Of a stretch of DNA of 64,000 bases, positions 26,390 to 38,293 are shown piece after piece. The translations under genes and the position numbers were made by a program. How positions within the stretch are numbered: position 1 is the first letter of the stretch; every line of letters begins with the position of its first letter. Below the pieces are notes generated by a model, which did not search any database, was not told the origin of the DNA, and saw only the letters and a list, made by a program, of their open reading frames with translations. The stretch comes from Sipunculus nudus (taxonomy: Eukaryota; Annelida; Sipuncula; Golfingiida; Sipunculidae), in contig CM049314.1 of NCBI GenBank assembly GCA_026874595.1, positions 54,357,812-54,421,811 of the forward strand. Reading direction: 5' to 3'.

Positions 26390-29300
26390 TGGAGGAACAG
26401 TCCCCTCATTGACTAGCTGGCATGCCGCCTTAGTAAGGGTCCAGTGGACAGGTGGAGGGTGTAGAGGAACAGTCCCCTCATTGACTAGCAGCTATGCCGC
26501 CTTAGTAAGGGTCCAAAGGACAGGTGGAGGGTGTGGAGGAACAGTCCCATCATTGACTAGCTGGCATGCCGCATTAGAATGGGTCAAGTGGACAGGTGGG
26601 GGGTCTGGAGAAACAGTCCCCTCATTGACTAGCTGGCATGCCGCCTTAGTAAGGGGCCAGTGGACAGGTGGAGGGTCTGGAGGAACAGTCCCCTCATTGA
26701 CTAGCTGGCATGCCGCATTAGAATGGGTCAAGTGGACAGGTGGAGGGTCTGGAGAAACAGTCCCCTCATTGACTAGCTGGTATGCCGCCTTAGTAAGGGG
26801 CCAGTGGACAGGTGGAGGGTGTAGAGGAACAGTTCCCTCATTGACTAGCAGGCATGCCGCCTTAGTAAGGGTCCATGATAGGTAGAGGGTGTAGAGGAAC
26901 AGTCCCCTCATTGACTAGCAGGCATGCCGCCTTAGTAAGGGTCCAGTGAACAGGTGGAGGGTGTGGAGGAACAGTCCACTCATTGACTAGCAGGCATGCC
27001 GCCTTAGTAAGGGTCCAGTGGACAGGTGGAGGGTGTAGAGGAACAGTCCCATCATTGACTAGCGGGCATGCCGCCTTAGTAAGGGTCCAGTGGACAGGTG
27101 GAGGATGTAGAGGATCAGTCCTCTCATTTACAAGCAGGCATGCCGCCTTAGTAAGGGTCCAGTAGACAGGTGGAGGGTGTGGAGGAACAGTCCACTCATT
27201 GACTAGCAGGCATGCCGCCTTAGTAAGGGTCCAGTAGACAGGTGGAGGGTGTGGAGGAACAGTCCCCTCATTGACTAGCAGGCATGCCGACTTAGTAAGG
27301 GTCCATGATAGGTGGATGGTGTAGAGGAACAGTCCCCTCATTGCATAGCAGGCATGCCGCCTTAGTAAGGGTCCAGTGGACAAGTGGAGGGTGTAGAGGA
27401 ACAGTCCCCTCATTGACTAGCAGGCATGCCGCCTTAGTAAGGGTCCAGTGGACAGGTGGAGGGTGTGGAAGAACAGTCCCATCATTGACTAGCAGGCATG
27501 CCGCATTAGAATGGGTCAAGTGGACAGGTGGAGGGTCTGGAGAAACAGTCCCCTCATTGACTAGCTGGCATGCCGCCTTAGTAAGGGGCCAGTGGACAGG
27601 TGGAGGGTGTAGAGGAACAGTCCTCTCATTTACAAGCAGGCATGCCGCCTTAGTAAGGGTCCAGTAGACAGGTGGAGTGTGTGGAGGAACAGTCCCATCA
27701 TTGACTAGCAGGCATGCCGCCTTAGTAAGGGTCCAGTAGACAGGTGGAGGGTGTGGAGGAACAGTCCCCTCATTGACTATCAGGCAGGCCGCCTTAGTAA
27801 GGGTCCAGTGTACAGGTGGAGGGTGTGGAGGAACAGTCCACTCATTGACTAGCGGGCATTGCGCCTTAGTAAGGGTCCAGTGGACAGGTGGAGGGTGTGG
27901 AGGAACAGTCCCCTCATTGACTAGCAGGCATGCCGCCTTAGTAAGGGTCCAGTGGACAGGTGGAGGGTGTAGAGGATCAGTCCCCTCATTTACTAGCAGG
28001 CATACCGCCTTAGTAAGGATCCAGTGGACAGGTGGAGGGTGTGGAGGAACAGTCCCATCATTGACTAGCTGGCATGCCGCCTTAGTAAGGGTCCAGTGGA
28101 CAGGAGGAGGGTGTGGAGGAACAGTCCACTCATTGACTAGCGGCATTGCGCCTTAGTAAGGGTCCAGTGGACAGGTGGGGGGTGTGGAGGAACAGTCCCC
28201 TTATTGACGTGCAGGCATGCCGCCTTAGAAAGGATCCAGTGGACAGGTGGAGGGTGTGGAGGAACAGTCCCCTCATTGACTAGCAGGCATGCCGACTTAG
28301 TAAGGGTCCATGATAGGTGGATGGTGTAGAGGAACAGTCCCCTCATTGCCTAGCAGGCATGCCGCCTTAGTAAGGGTCCAGTGGACAAGTGGAGGGTGTA
28401 GAGGAACAGTCCCCTCATTGACTAGCAGGCATGCCGCCTTAGTAAGGGTCCAGTGGACAGGTGGAGGGTGTGGAAGAACAGTCCCATCATTGACTAGCAG
28501 GCATGCCGCCTTAGTAAGGGTCCAGTGGACAGGTGGAGGGTCTGGAGGAACAGTCCCCTCATTGACTAGCTGGCATGCCGCATTAGAATGGGTCAAGTGG
28601 ACAGGTGGAGGGTCTGGAGAAACAGTCCCCTCATTGACTAGCTGGCATGCCGCCTTAGTAAGGGGCCAGTGGACAGGTGGAGGGTGTGGAGGAACAGTCC
28701 CATCATTGACTAGCAGGCATGCCGCCTTAGTAAGGGTCCATGATAGGTAGAGGGTGTAGAGGAACAGTCCCCTCATTGACTAGCAGGCATGCCGCCTTAG
28801 TAAGGGTCCAGTGAACAGGTGGAGGGTGTGGAGGAACAGTCCACTCATTGACTAGCAGGCATGCCGCCTTAGTAAGGGTCCAGGGGACAGGTGGAGGGTG
28901 GGGAGGAACAGTCCCATCATTGACTAGCAGGCATGCCGCCTTAGTAAGGGTCCAGTGGACAGGTGGAGGGTGTAGAGGAACGGTCCCATCATTGACTAGC
29001 GGGCATGCCGCCTTAGTAAGGGTCCAGTGGACAGGTGGAGGATGTAGAGGATCAGTCCTCTCATTTACAAGCAGGCATGCCGCCTTAGTAAGGGTCCAGT
29101 AGACAGGTGGAGGGTGTGGAAGAACAGTCCCATCATTGACTAGCAGGCATGCCGCCTTAGTAAGGGTCCAGTAGACAGGTGGAGGGTGTGGAGGAACAGT
29201 CCCCTCATTGACTAGCAGGCTTGCCGCCTTAGTAAGGGTCCAGTGTACAGGTGGAGGGTGTGGAGGAACAGTCCACTCATTGACTAGCAGGCATGCCGCC

Positions 29301-29995
29301 TTAGTAAGGGTCCAGTGGACAGGTGGAGGGTGTAGAGGAACAGTCCCATCATTGACTAGCAGGCATGCCCCCTTAGTAAGGGTCCAGTGGACAGGTGGAG
29401 GGTGTGGAGGAACAGTCCCCTCATTGACTAGCAGGCATGCCGACTTAGTAAGGGTCCATGATAGGTGGATGGTGTAGAGGAACAGTCCCCTCATTGCCTA
29501 GCAGGCATGCCGCCTTAGTAAGGGTCCAGTGGACAAGTGGAGGGTGTAGAGGAACAGTCCCCTCATTGACTAGCAGGCATGCCGCCTTAGTAAGGGTCCA
29601 GTGGACAGGTGGAGGGTGTGGAAGAACAGTCCCATCATTGACTAGCAGGCATGCCGCCTTAGTAAGGGTCCAGTGGACAGGTGGAGGGTCTGGAGGAACA
29701 GTCCCCTCATTGACTAGCTGGCATGCCGCATTAGAATGGGTCAAGTGGACAGGTGGAGGGTCTGGAGAAACAGTCCCCTCATTGACTAGCTGGCATGCCG
29801 CCTTAGTAAGGGGCCAGTGGACAGGTGGAGGGTGTGGAGGAACAGTCCCATCATTGACTAGCAGGCATGCCGCCTTAGTAAGGGTCCATGATAGGTAGAG
29901 GGTGTAGAGGAACAGTCCCCTCATTGACTAGCAGGCATGCCGCCTTAGTAAGGGTCCAGTGAACAGGTGGAGGGTGTGGAGGAACAGTCCACTCA
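26390..29995. repeat. Higher-order block C, copy 1 (about 3.6 kb)
   Basis: This matches 30,549-34,226 at an offset of 4,159 bp, rising to 4,231 bp after one extra 72-bp unit (carrying GTGTGGAGAAAC) in the second copy near 32,120. Both copies share the order of 70-bp units with spacings 430, 1,005 or 1,077, 430 and 718 bp, and the one-base-short AGCGGCATTGCG unit (28,139 and 32,370). A private change in this copy is CATTGCATAGC at about 27,341. Confidence 0.87.
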
Positions 29996-30548
29996 TTGAC
30001 TAGCAGGCATGCCGCCTTAGTAAGGGTCCAGTGGACAGGTGGAGGGTGTGGAAGAACAGTCCCATCATTGACTAGCAGGCATGCCGCCTTAGTAAGGGTC
30101 CAGTGGACAGGTGGAGGGTGTAGAGTAACAGTCCCCTCATTGACTAGCAAGCTTGCCGCCTTAGTAAGGGTCCAGTGGACAGGTGGAGGGTCTGGAGGAA
30201 CAGTCCCCTCATTGACTAGCAGGCATACCGCCTTAGTAAGGGTCCAGTGGACAGGTGGAGGGTGTGGAGGAACAGTCCACTCATTGACTAGCGGGCATTG
30301 CGCCTTAGTAAGGGTCCAGTGGACAGGTGGAGGGTGTGGAGGAACAGTCCCCTCATTGACTAGCAGGCATGCCGCCTTCGTAAGGGTCCATGATAGGTGG
30401 AGAGTGTAGAGAAACAGTCCCCTCATTGACTAGCAGGCATGCCGCCTTAGTAAGGGTCCAATAGACAGGTGGAGGGTGTGGAGGAACAGTCCACTCATTG
30501 ACTAGCAGGCATGCCGCCTTAGTAAGGGTCCATGATAGGTGGAGGGTC

Positions 30549-33500
30549 TGGAGGAACAGTCCCCTCATTGACTAGCTGGCATGCCGCCTTAGTAAGGGTC
30601 CAGTGGACAGGTGGAGGGTGTAGAGGAACAGTCCCCTCATTGACTAGCAGCTATGCCGCCTTAGTAAGGGTCCAAAGGACAGGTGGAGGGTGTGGAGGAA
30701 CAGTCCCATCATTGACTAGCTGGCATGCCGCATTAGAATGGGTCAAGTGGACAGGTGGGGGGTCTGGAGAAACAGTCCCCTCATTGACTAGCTGGCATGC
30801 CGCCTTAGTAAGGGGCCAGTGGACAGGTGGAGGGTCTGGAGGAACAGTCCCCTCATTGACTAGCTGGCATGCCGCATTAGAATGGGTCAAGTGGACAGGT
30901 GGAGGGTCTGGAGAAACAGTCCCCTCATTGACTAGCTGGTATGCCGCCTTAGTAAGGGGCCAGTGGACAGGTGGAGGGTGTAGAGGAACAGTTCCCTCAT
31001 TGACTAGCAGGCATGCCGCCTTAGTAAGGGTCCATGATAGGTAGAGGGTGTAGAGGAACAGTCCCCTCATTGACTAGCAGGCATGCCGCCTTAGTAAGGG
31101 TCCAGTGAACAGGTGGAGGGTGTGGAGGAACAGTCCACTCATTGACTAGCAGGCATGCCGCCTTAGTAAGGGTCCAGTGGACAGGTGGAGGGTGTAGAGG
31201 AACAGTCCCATCATTGACTAGCGGGCATGCCGCCTTAGTAAGGGTCCAGTGGACAGGTGGAGGATGTAGAGGATCAGTCCTCTCATTTACAAGCAGGCAT
31301 GCCGCCTTAGTAAGGGTCCAGTAGACAGGTGGAGGGTGTGGAGGAACAGTCCACTCATTGACTAGCAGGCATGCCGCCTTAGTAAGGGTCCAGTAGACAG
31401 GTGGAGGGTGTGGAGGAACAGTCCCCTCATTGACTAGCAGGCATGCCGACTTAGTAAGGGTCCATGATAGGTGGATGGTGTAGAGGAACAGTCCCCTCAT
31501 TGCCTAGCAGGCATGCCGCCTTAGTAAGGGTCCAGTGGACAAGTGGAGGGTGTAGAGGAACAGTCCCCTCATTGACTAGCAGGCATGCCGCCTTAGTAAG
31601 GGTCCAGTGGACAGGTGGAGGGTGTGGAAGAACAGTCCCATCATTGACTAGCAGGCATGCCGCATTAGAATGGGTCAAGTGGACAGGTGGAGGGTCTGGA
31701 GAAACAGTCCCCTCATTGACTAGCTGGCATGCCGCCTTAGTAAGGGGCCAGTGGACAGGTGGAGGGTGTAGAGGAACAGTCCTCTCATTTACAAGCAGGC
31801 ATGCCGCCTTAGTAAGGGTCCAGTAGACAGGTGGAGTGTGTGGAGGAACAGTCCCATCATTGACTAGCAGGCATGCCGCCTTAGTAAGGGTCCAGTAGAC
31901 AGGTGGAGGGTGTGGAGGAACAGTCCCCTCATTGACTATCAGGCAGGCCGCCTTAGTAAGGGTCCAGTGTACAGGTGGAGGGTGTGGAGGAACAGTCCAC
32001 TCATTGACTAGCGGGCATTGCGCCTTAGTAAGGGTCCAGTGGACAGGTGGAGGGTGTGGAGGAACAGTCCCCTCATTGACTAGCAGGCATGCCGCCTTAG
32101 TAAGGGTCCAGTGGACAGGTGGAGGGTGTGGAGAAACAGTCCCCTCATTGACTAGCAGGCATGCCGCCTTAGTAAGGGTCCAGTGGACAGGTGGAGGGTG
32201 TAGAGGATCAGTCCCCTCATTTACTAGCAGGCATACCGCCTTAGTAAGGATCCAGTGGACAGGTGGAGGGTGTGGAGGAACAGTCCCATCATTGACTAGC
32301 TGGCATGCCGCCTTAGTAAGGGTCCAGTGGACAGGAGGAGGGTGTGGAGGAACAGTCCACTCATTGACTAGCGGCATTGCGCCTTAGTAAGGGTCCAGTG
32401 GACAGGTGGGGGGTGTGGAGGAACAGTCCCCTTATTGACGTGCAGGCATGCCGCCTTAGAAAGGATCCAGTGGACAGGTGGAGGGTGTGGAGGAACAGTC
32501 CCCTCATTGACTAGCAGGCATGCCGACTTAGTAAGGGTCCATGATAGGTGGATGGTGTAGAGGAACAGTCCCCTCATTGCCTAGCAGGCATGCCGCCTTA
32601 GTAAGGGTCCAGTGGACAAGTGGAGGGTGTAGAGGAACAGTCCCCTCATTGACTAGCAGGCATGCCGCCTTAGTAAGGGTCCAGTGGACAGGTGGAGGGT
32701 GTGGAAGAACAGTCCCATCATTGACTAGCAGGCATGCCGCCTTAGTAAGGGTCCAGTGGACAGGTGGAGGGTCTGGAGGAACAGTCCCCTCATTGACTAG
32801 CTGGCATGCCGCATTAGAATGGGTCAAGTGGACAGGTGGAGGGTCTGGAGAAACAGTCCCCTCATTGACTAGCTGGCATGCCGCCTTAGTAAGGGGCCAG
32901 TGGACAGGTGGAGGGTGTGGAGGAACAGTCCCATCATTGACTAGCAGGCATGCCGCCTTAGTAAGGGTCCATGATAGGTAGAGGGTGTAGAGGAACAGTC
33001 CCCTCATTGACTAGCAGGCATGCCGCCTTAGTAAGGGTCCAGTGAACAGGTGGAGGGTGTGGAGGAACAGTCCACTCATTGACTAGCAGGCATGCCGCCT
33101 TAGTAAGGGTCCAGGGGACAGGTGGCGGGTGGGGAGGAACAGTCCCATCATTGACTAGCAGGCATGCCGCCTTAGTAAGGGTCCAGTGGACAGGTGGAGG
33201 GTGTAGAGGAACGGTCCCATCATTGACTAGCGGGCATGCCGCCTTAGTAAGGGTCCAGTGGACAGGTGGAGGATGTAGAGGATCAGTCCTCTCATTTACA
33301 AGCAGGCATGCCGCCTTAGTAAGGGTCCAGTAGACAGGTGGAGGGTGTGGAAGAACAGTCCCATCATTGACTAGCAGGCATGCCGCCTTAGTAAGGGTCC
33401 AGTAGACAGGTGGAGGGTGTGGAGGAACAGTCCCCTCATTGACTAGCAGGCTTGCCGCCTTAGTAAGGGTCCAGTGTACAGGTGGAGGGTGTGGAGGAAC

Positions 33501-34226
33501 AGTCCACTCATTGACTAGCAGGCATGCCGCCTTAGTAAGGGTCCAGTGGACAGGTGGAGGGTGTAGAGGAACAGTCCCATCATTGACTAGCAGGCATGCC
33601 CCCTTAGTAAGGGTCCAGTGGACAGGTGGAGGGTGTGGAGGAACAGTCCCCTCATTGACTAGCAGGCATGCCGACTTAGTAAGGGTCCATGATAGGTGGA
33701 TGGTGTAGAGGAACAGTCCCCTCATTGCCTAGCAGGCATGCCGCCTTAGTAAGGGTCCAGTGGACAAGTGGAGGGTGTAGAGGAACAGTCCCCTCATTGA
33801 CTAGCAGGCATGCCGCCTTAGTAAGGGTCCAGTGGACAGGTGGAGGGTGTGGAAGAACAGTCCCATCATTGACTAGCAGGCATGCCGCCTTAGTAAGGGT
33901 CCAGTGGACAGGTGGAGGGTCTGGAGGAACAGTCCCCTCATTGACTAGCTGGCATGCCGCATTAGAATGGGTCAAGTGGACAGGTGGAGGGTCTGGAGAA
34001 ACAGTCCCCTCATTGACTAGCTGGCATGCCGCCTTAGTAAGGGGCCAGTGGACAGGTGGAGGGTGTGGAGGAACAGTCCCATCATTGACTAGCAGGCATG
34101 CCGCCTTAGTAAGGGTCCAGTAGACAGGTAGAGGGTGTAGAGGAACAGTCCCCTCATTGACTAGCAGGCATGCCGCCTTAGTAAGGGTCCAGTGAACAGG
34201 TGGAGGGTGTGGAGGAACAGTCCACT
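30549..34226. repeat. Higher-order block C, copy 2 (about 3.7 kb)
   Basis: Partner of 26,390-29,995. It contains one additional monomer and the normal CATTGCCTAGC where copy 1 reads CATTGCATAGC. Its right part is reused in the 2,938-bp duplication that follows, so this is a nested arrangement. At 34,120 a unit reads CCAGTAGACAGGTAGAGGG where the partner carries the 70-bp CCATGATAGGTAGAGGG form. This looks like a mosaic between unit types. Confidence 0.87.
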
Positions 34227-35355
34227 CATTGACTAGCAGGCATGCCGCATTAGTAAGGGTCCAGGGGACAGGTGGAGGGTGGGGAGGAACAGTCCCATCA
34301 TTGACTAGCAGGCATGCCGCCTTAGTAAGGGTCCAGTGGACAGGTGGAGGGTGTAGAGGAACAGTCCCATCATTGACTAGCGGGCATGCCGCCTTAGTAA
34401 GGGTCCAGTGGACAGGTGGAGGATGTAGAGGATCAGTCCTCTCATTTACAAGCAGGCATGCCGCCTTAGTAAGGGTCCAGTAGACAGGTGGAGGGTGTGG
34501 AAGAACAGTCCCATCATTGACTAGCAGGCATGCCGCCTTAGTAAGGGTCCAGTAGACAGGTGGAGGGTGTGGAGGAACAGTCCCCTCATTGACTAGCAGG
34601 CATGCCGCCTTAGTAAGGGTCCAGTGTACAGGTGGAGGGTGTGGAGGAACAGTCCACTCATTGACTAGCAGGCATGCCGCCTTAGTAAGGGTCCAGTGGA
34701 CAGGTGGAGGGTGTAGAGGAACAGTCCCATCATTGACTAGCAGGCATGCCCCCTTAGTAAGGGTCCAGTGGACAGGTGGAGGGTGTAGAGAAACAGTCCC
34801 CTCATTGACTAGCAGGCATGCCGCTTTAGTAATGGTCCAGTGGACAGGTGGAGGGTCTGGAGGAACAGTCCCCTCATTGACTAGCAGGCATGCCGCCTTC
34901 GTAAGGGTCCATGATAGGTGGAGGGTGTAGAGAAACAGTCCCCTCATTGACTAGCAGGCATGCCGCCTTAGTAAGGGTCCAGTGGACAGGTGGAGGGTGT
35001 GGAGGAACAGTCCATTCACTGACTAGCAGGCATGCCGCCTTAGTAAGGGTCCAGTGGACAGGTGGAGGGTGTGGAGGAACAGTCCCATCATTGACTAGCA
35101 GGCATGCCGCCTTAGTAAGGGTCCATGATAGGTAGAGGGTGTAGAGGAACAGTCCCATCATTGACTAGCAGGCATGCCGCCTTAGTAAGGGTCCATGATA
35201 GGTAGAGGGTGTAGAGGAACAGTCCCCTCATTGACTAGCAGGCATGCCGCCTTAGTAAGGGTCCATGATAGGTGGAGGGTGTAGAGAAACAGTCCCCTCA
35301 TTGACTAGCAGGCATGCCGCCTTAGTAAGGGTCCAGTGGACAGGTGGAGGGTGTA
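32492..35355. repeat. Higher-order block D, copy 1 (2.86 kb)
   Basis: This matches 35,430-38,293 at a constant offset of 2,938 bp over its whole length. All 70-bp units agree: 32,541, 32,971, 33,689, 34,911, 35,125, 35,195 and 35,265 pair with 35,479, 35,909, 36,627, 37,849, 38,063, 38,133 and 38,203. I found one private difference, C at 33,126 (GGTGGCGGG) against A at 36,064 and also A at 28,895 in block C, so the C is the derived base. Confidence 0.9.
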
Positions 35356-35429
35356 GAGGAACAGTCCCATCATTGACTAGCAGGCATGCCCCCTTAGTAA
35401 GGGTCCAGTGGACAGGTGGAGGGTGTGGA

Positions 35430-38293
35430 GGAACAGTCCCCTCATTGACTAGCAGGCATGCCGACTTAGTAAGGGTCCATGATAGGTGGATGGTGTAGAG
35501 GAACAGTCCCCTCATTGCCTAGCAGGCATGCCGCCTTAGTAAGGGTCCAGTGGACAAGTGGAGGGTGTAGAGGAACAGTCCCCTCATTGACTAGCAGGCA
35601 TGCCGCCTTAGTAAGGGTCCAGTGGACAGGTGGAGGGTGTGGAAGAACAGTCCCATCATTGACTAGCAGGCATGCCGCCTTAGTAAGGGTCCAGTGGACA
35701 GGTGGAGGGTCTGGAGGAACAGTCCCCTCATTGACTAGCTGGCATGCCGCATTAGAATGGGTCAAGTGGACAGGTGGAGGGTCTGGAGAAACAGTCCCCT
35801 CATTGACTAGCTGGCATGCCGCCTTAGTAAGGGGCCAGTGGACAGGTGGAGGGTGTGGAGGAACAGTCCCATCATTGACTAGCAGGCATGCCGCCTTAGT
35901 AAGGGTCCATGATAGGTAGAGGGTGTAGAGGAACAGTCCCCTCATTGACTAGCAGGCATGCCGCCTTAGTAAGGGTCCAGTGAACAGGTGGAGGGTGTGG
36001 AGGAACAGTCCACTCATTGACTAGCAGGCATGCCGCCTTAGTAAGGGTCCAGGGGACAGGTGGAGGGTGGGGAGGAACAGTCCCATCATTGACTAGCAGG
36101 CATGCCGCCTTAGTAAGGGTCCAGTGGACAGGTGGAGGGTGTAGAGGAACGGTCCCATCATTGACTAGCGGGCATGCCGCCTTAGTAAGGGTCCAGTGGA
36201 CAGGTGGAGGATGTAGAGGATCAGTCCTCTCATTTACAAGCAGGCATGCCGCCTTAGTAAGGGTCCAGTAGACAGGTGGAGGGTGTGGAAGAACAGTCCC
36301 ATCATTGACTAGCAGGCATGCCGCCTTAGTAAGGGTCCAGTAGACAGGTGGAGGGTGTGGAGGAACAGTCCCCTCATTGACTAGCAGGCTTGCCGCCTTA
36401 GTAAGGGTCCAGTGTACAGGTGGAGGGTGTGGAGGAACAGTCCACTCATTGACTAGCAGGCATGCCGCCTTAGTAAGGGTCCAGTGGACAGGTGGAGGGT
36501 GTAGAGGAACAGTCCCATCATTGACTAGCAGGCATGCCCCCTTAGTAAGGGTCCAGTGGACAGGTGGAGGGTGTGGAGGAACAGTCCCCTCATTGACTAG
36601 CAGGCATGCCGACTTAGTAAGGGTCCATGATAGGTGGATGGTGTAGAGGAACAGTCCCCTCATTGCCTAGCAGGCATGCCGCCTTAGTAAGGGTCCAGTG
36701 GACAAGTGGAGGGTGTAGAGGAACAGTCCCCTCATTGACTAGCAGGCATGCCGCCTTAGTAAGGGTCCAGTGGACAGGTGGAGGGTGTGGAAGAACAGTC
36801 CCATCATTGACTAGCAGGCATGCCGCCTTAGTAAGGGTCCAGTGGACAGGTGGAGGGTCTGGAGGAACAGTCCCCTCATTGACTAGCTGGCATGCCGCAT
36901 TAGAATGGGTCAAGTGGACAGGTGGAGGGTCTGGAGAAACAGTCCCCTCATTGACTAGCTGGCATGCCGCCTTAGTAAGGGGCCAGTGGACAGGTGGAGG
37001 GTGTGGAGGAACAGTCCCATCATTGACTAGCAGGCATGCCGCCTTAGTAAGGGTCCAGTAGACAGGTAGAGGGTGTAGAGGAACAGTCCCCTCATTGACT
37101 AGCAGGCATGCCGCCTTAGTAAGGGTCCAGTGAACAGGTGGAGGGTGTGGAGGAACAGTCCACTCATTGACTAGCAGGCATGCCGCATTAGTAAGGGTCC
37201 AGGGGACAGGTGGAGGGTGGGGAGGAACAGTCCCATCATTGACTAGCAGGCATGCCGCCTTAGTAAGGGTCCAGTGGACAGGTGGAGGGTGTAGAGGAAC
37301 AGTCCCATCATTGACTAGCGGGCATGCCGCCTTAGTAAGGGTCCAGTGGACAGGTGGAGGATGTAGAGGATCAGTCCTCTCATTTACAAGCAGGCATGCC
37401 GCCTTAGTAAGGGTCCAGTAGACAGGTGGAGGGTGTGGAAGAACAGTCCCATCATTGACTAGCAGGCATGCCGCCTTAGTAAGGGTCCAGTAGACAGGTG
37501 GAGGGTGTGGAGGAACAGTCCCCTCATTGACTAGCAGGCATGCCGCCTTAGTAAGGGTCCAGTGTACAGGTGGAGGGTGTGGAGGAACAGTCCACTCATT
37601 GACTAGCAGGCATGCCGCCTTAGTAAGGGTCCAGTGGACAGGTGGAGGGTGTAGAGGAACAGTCCCATCATTGACTAGCAGGCATGCCCCCTTAGTAAGG
37701 GTCCAGTGGACAGGTGGAGGGTGTAGAGAAACAGTCCCCTCATTGACTAGCAGGCATGCCGCTTTAGTAATGGTCCAGTGGACAGGTGGAGGGTCTGGAG
37801 GAACAGTCCCCTCATTGACTAGCAGGCATGCCGCCTTCGTAAGGGTCCATGATAGGTGGAGGGTGTAGAGAAACAGTCCCCTCATTGACTAGCAGGCATG
37901 CCGCCTTAGTAAGGGTCCAGTGGACAGGTGGAGGGTGTGGAGGAACAGTCCATTCACTGACTAGCAGGCATGCCGCCTTAGTAAGGGTCCAGTGGACAGG
38001 TGGAGGGTGTGGAGGAACAGTCCCATCATTGACTAGCAGGCATGCCGCCTTAGTAAGGGTCCATGATAGGTAGAGGGTGTAGAGGAACAGTCCCATCATT
38101 GACTAGCAGGCATGCCGCCTTAGTAAGGGTCCATGATAGGTAGAGGGTGTAGAGGAACAGTCCCCTCATTGACTAGCAGGCATGCCGCCTTAGTAAGGGT
38201 CCATGATAGGTGGAGGGTGTAGAGAAACAGTCCCCTCATTGACTAGCAGGCATGCCGCCTTAGTAAGGGTCCAGTGGACAGGTGGAGGGTGTG
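35430..38293. repeat. Higher-order block D, copy 2 (2.86 kb)
   Basis: Nearly adjacent direct copy of block D, at +2,938 bp. It ends in three consecutive 70-bp units (ATG at 38,063, 38,133 and 38,203), like copy 1 (35,125, 35,195, 35,265). The left edge begins near 35,430, where the upstream units stop matching the partner. Near identity over about 2.9 kb suggests a recent event or ongoing homogenisation. Confidence 0.9.
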
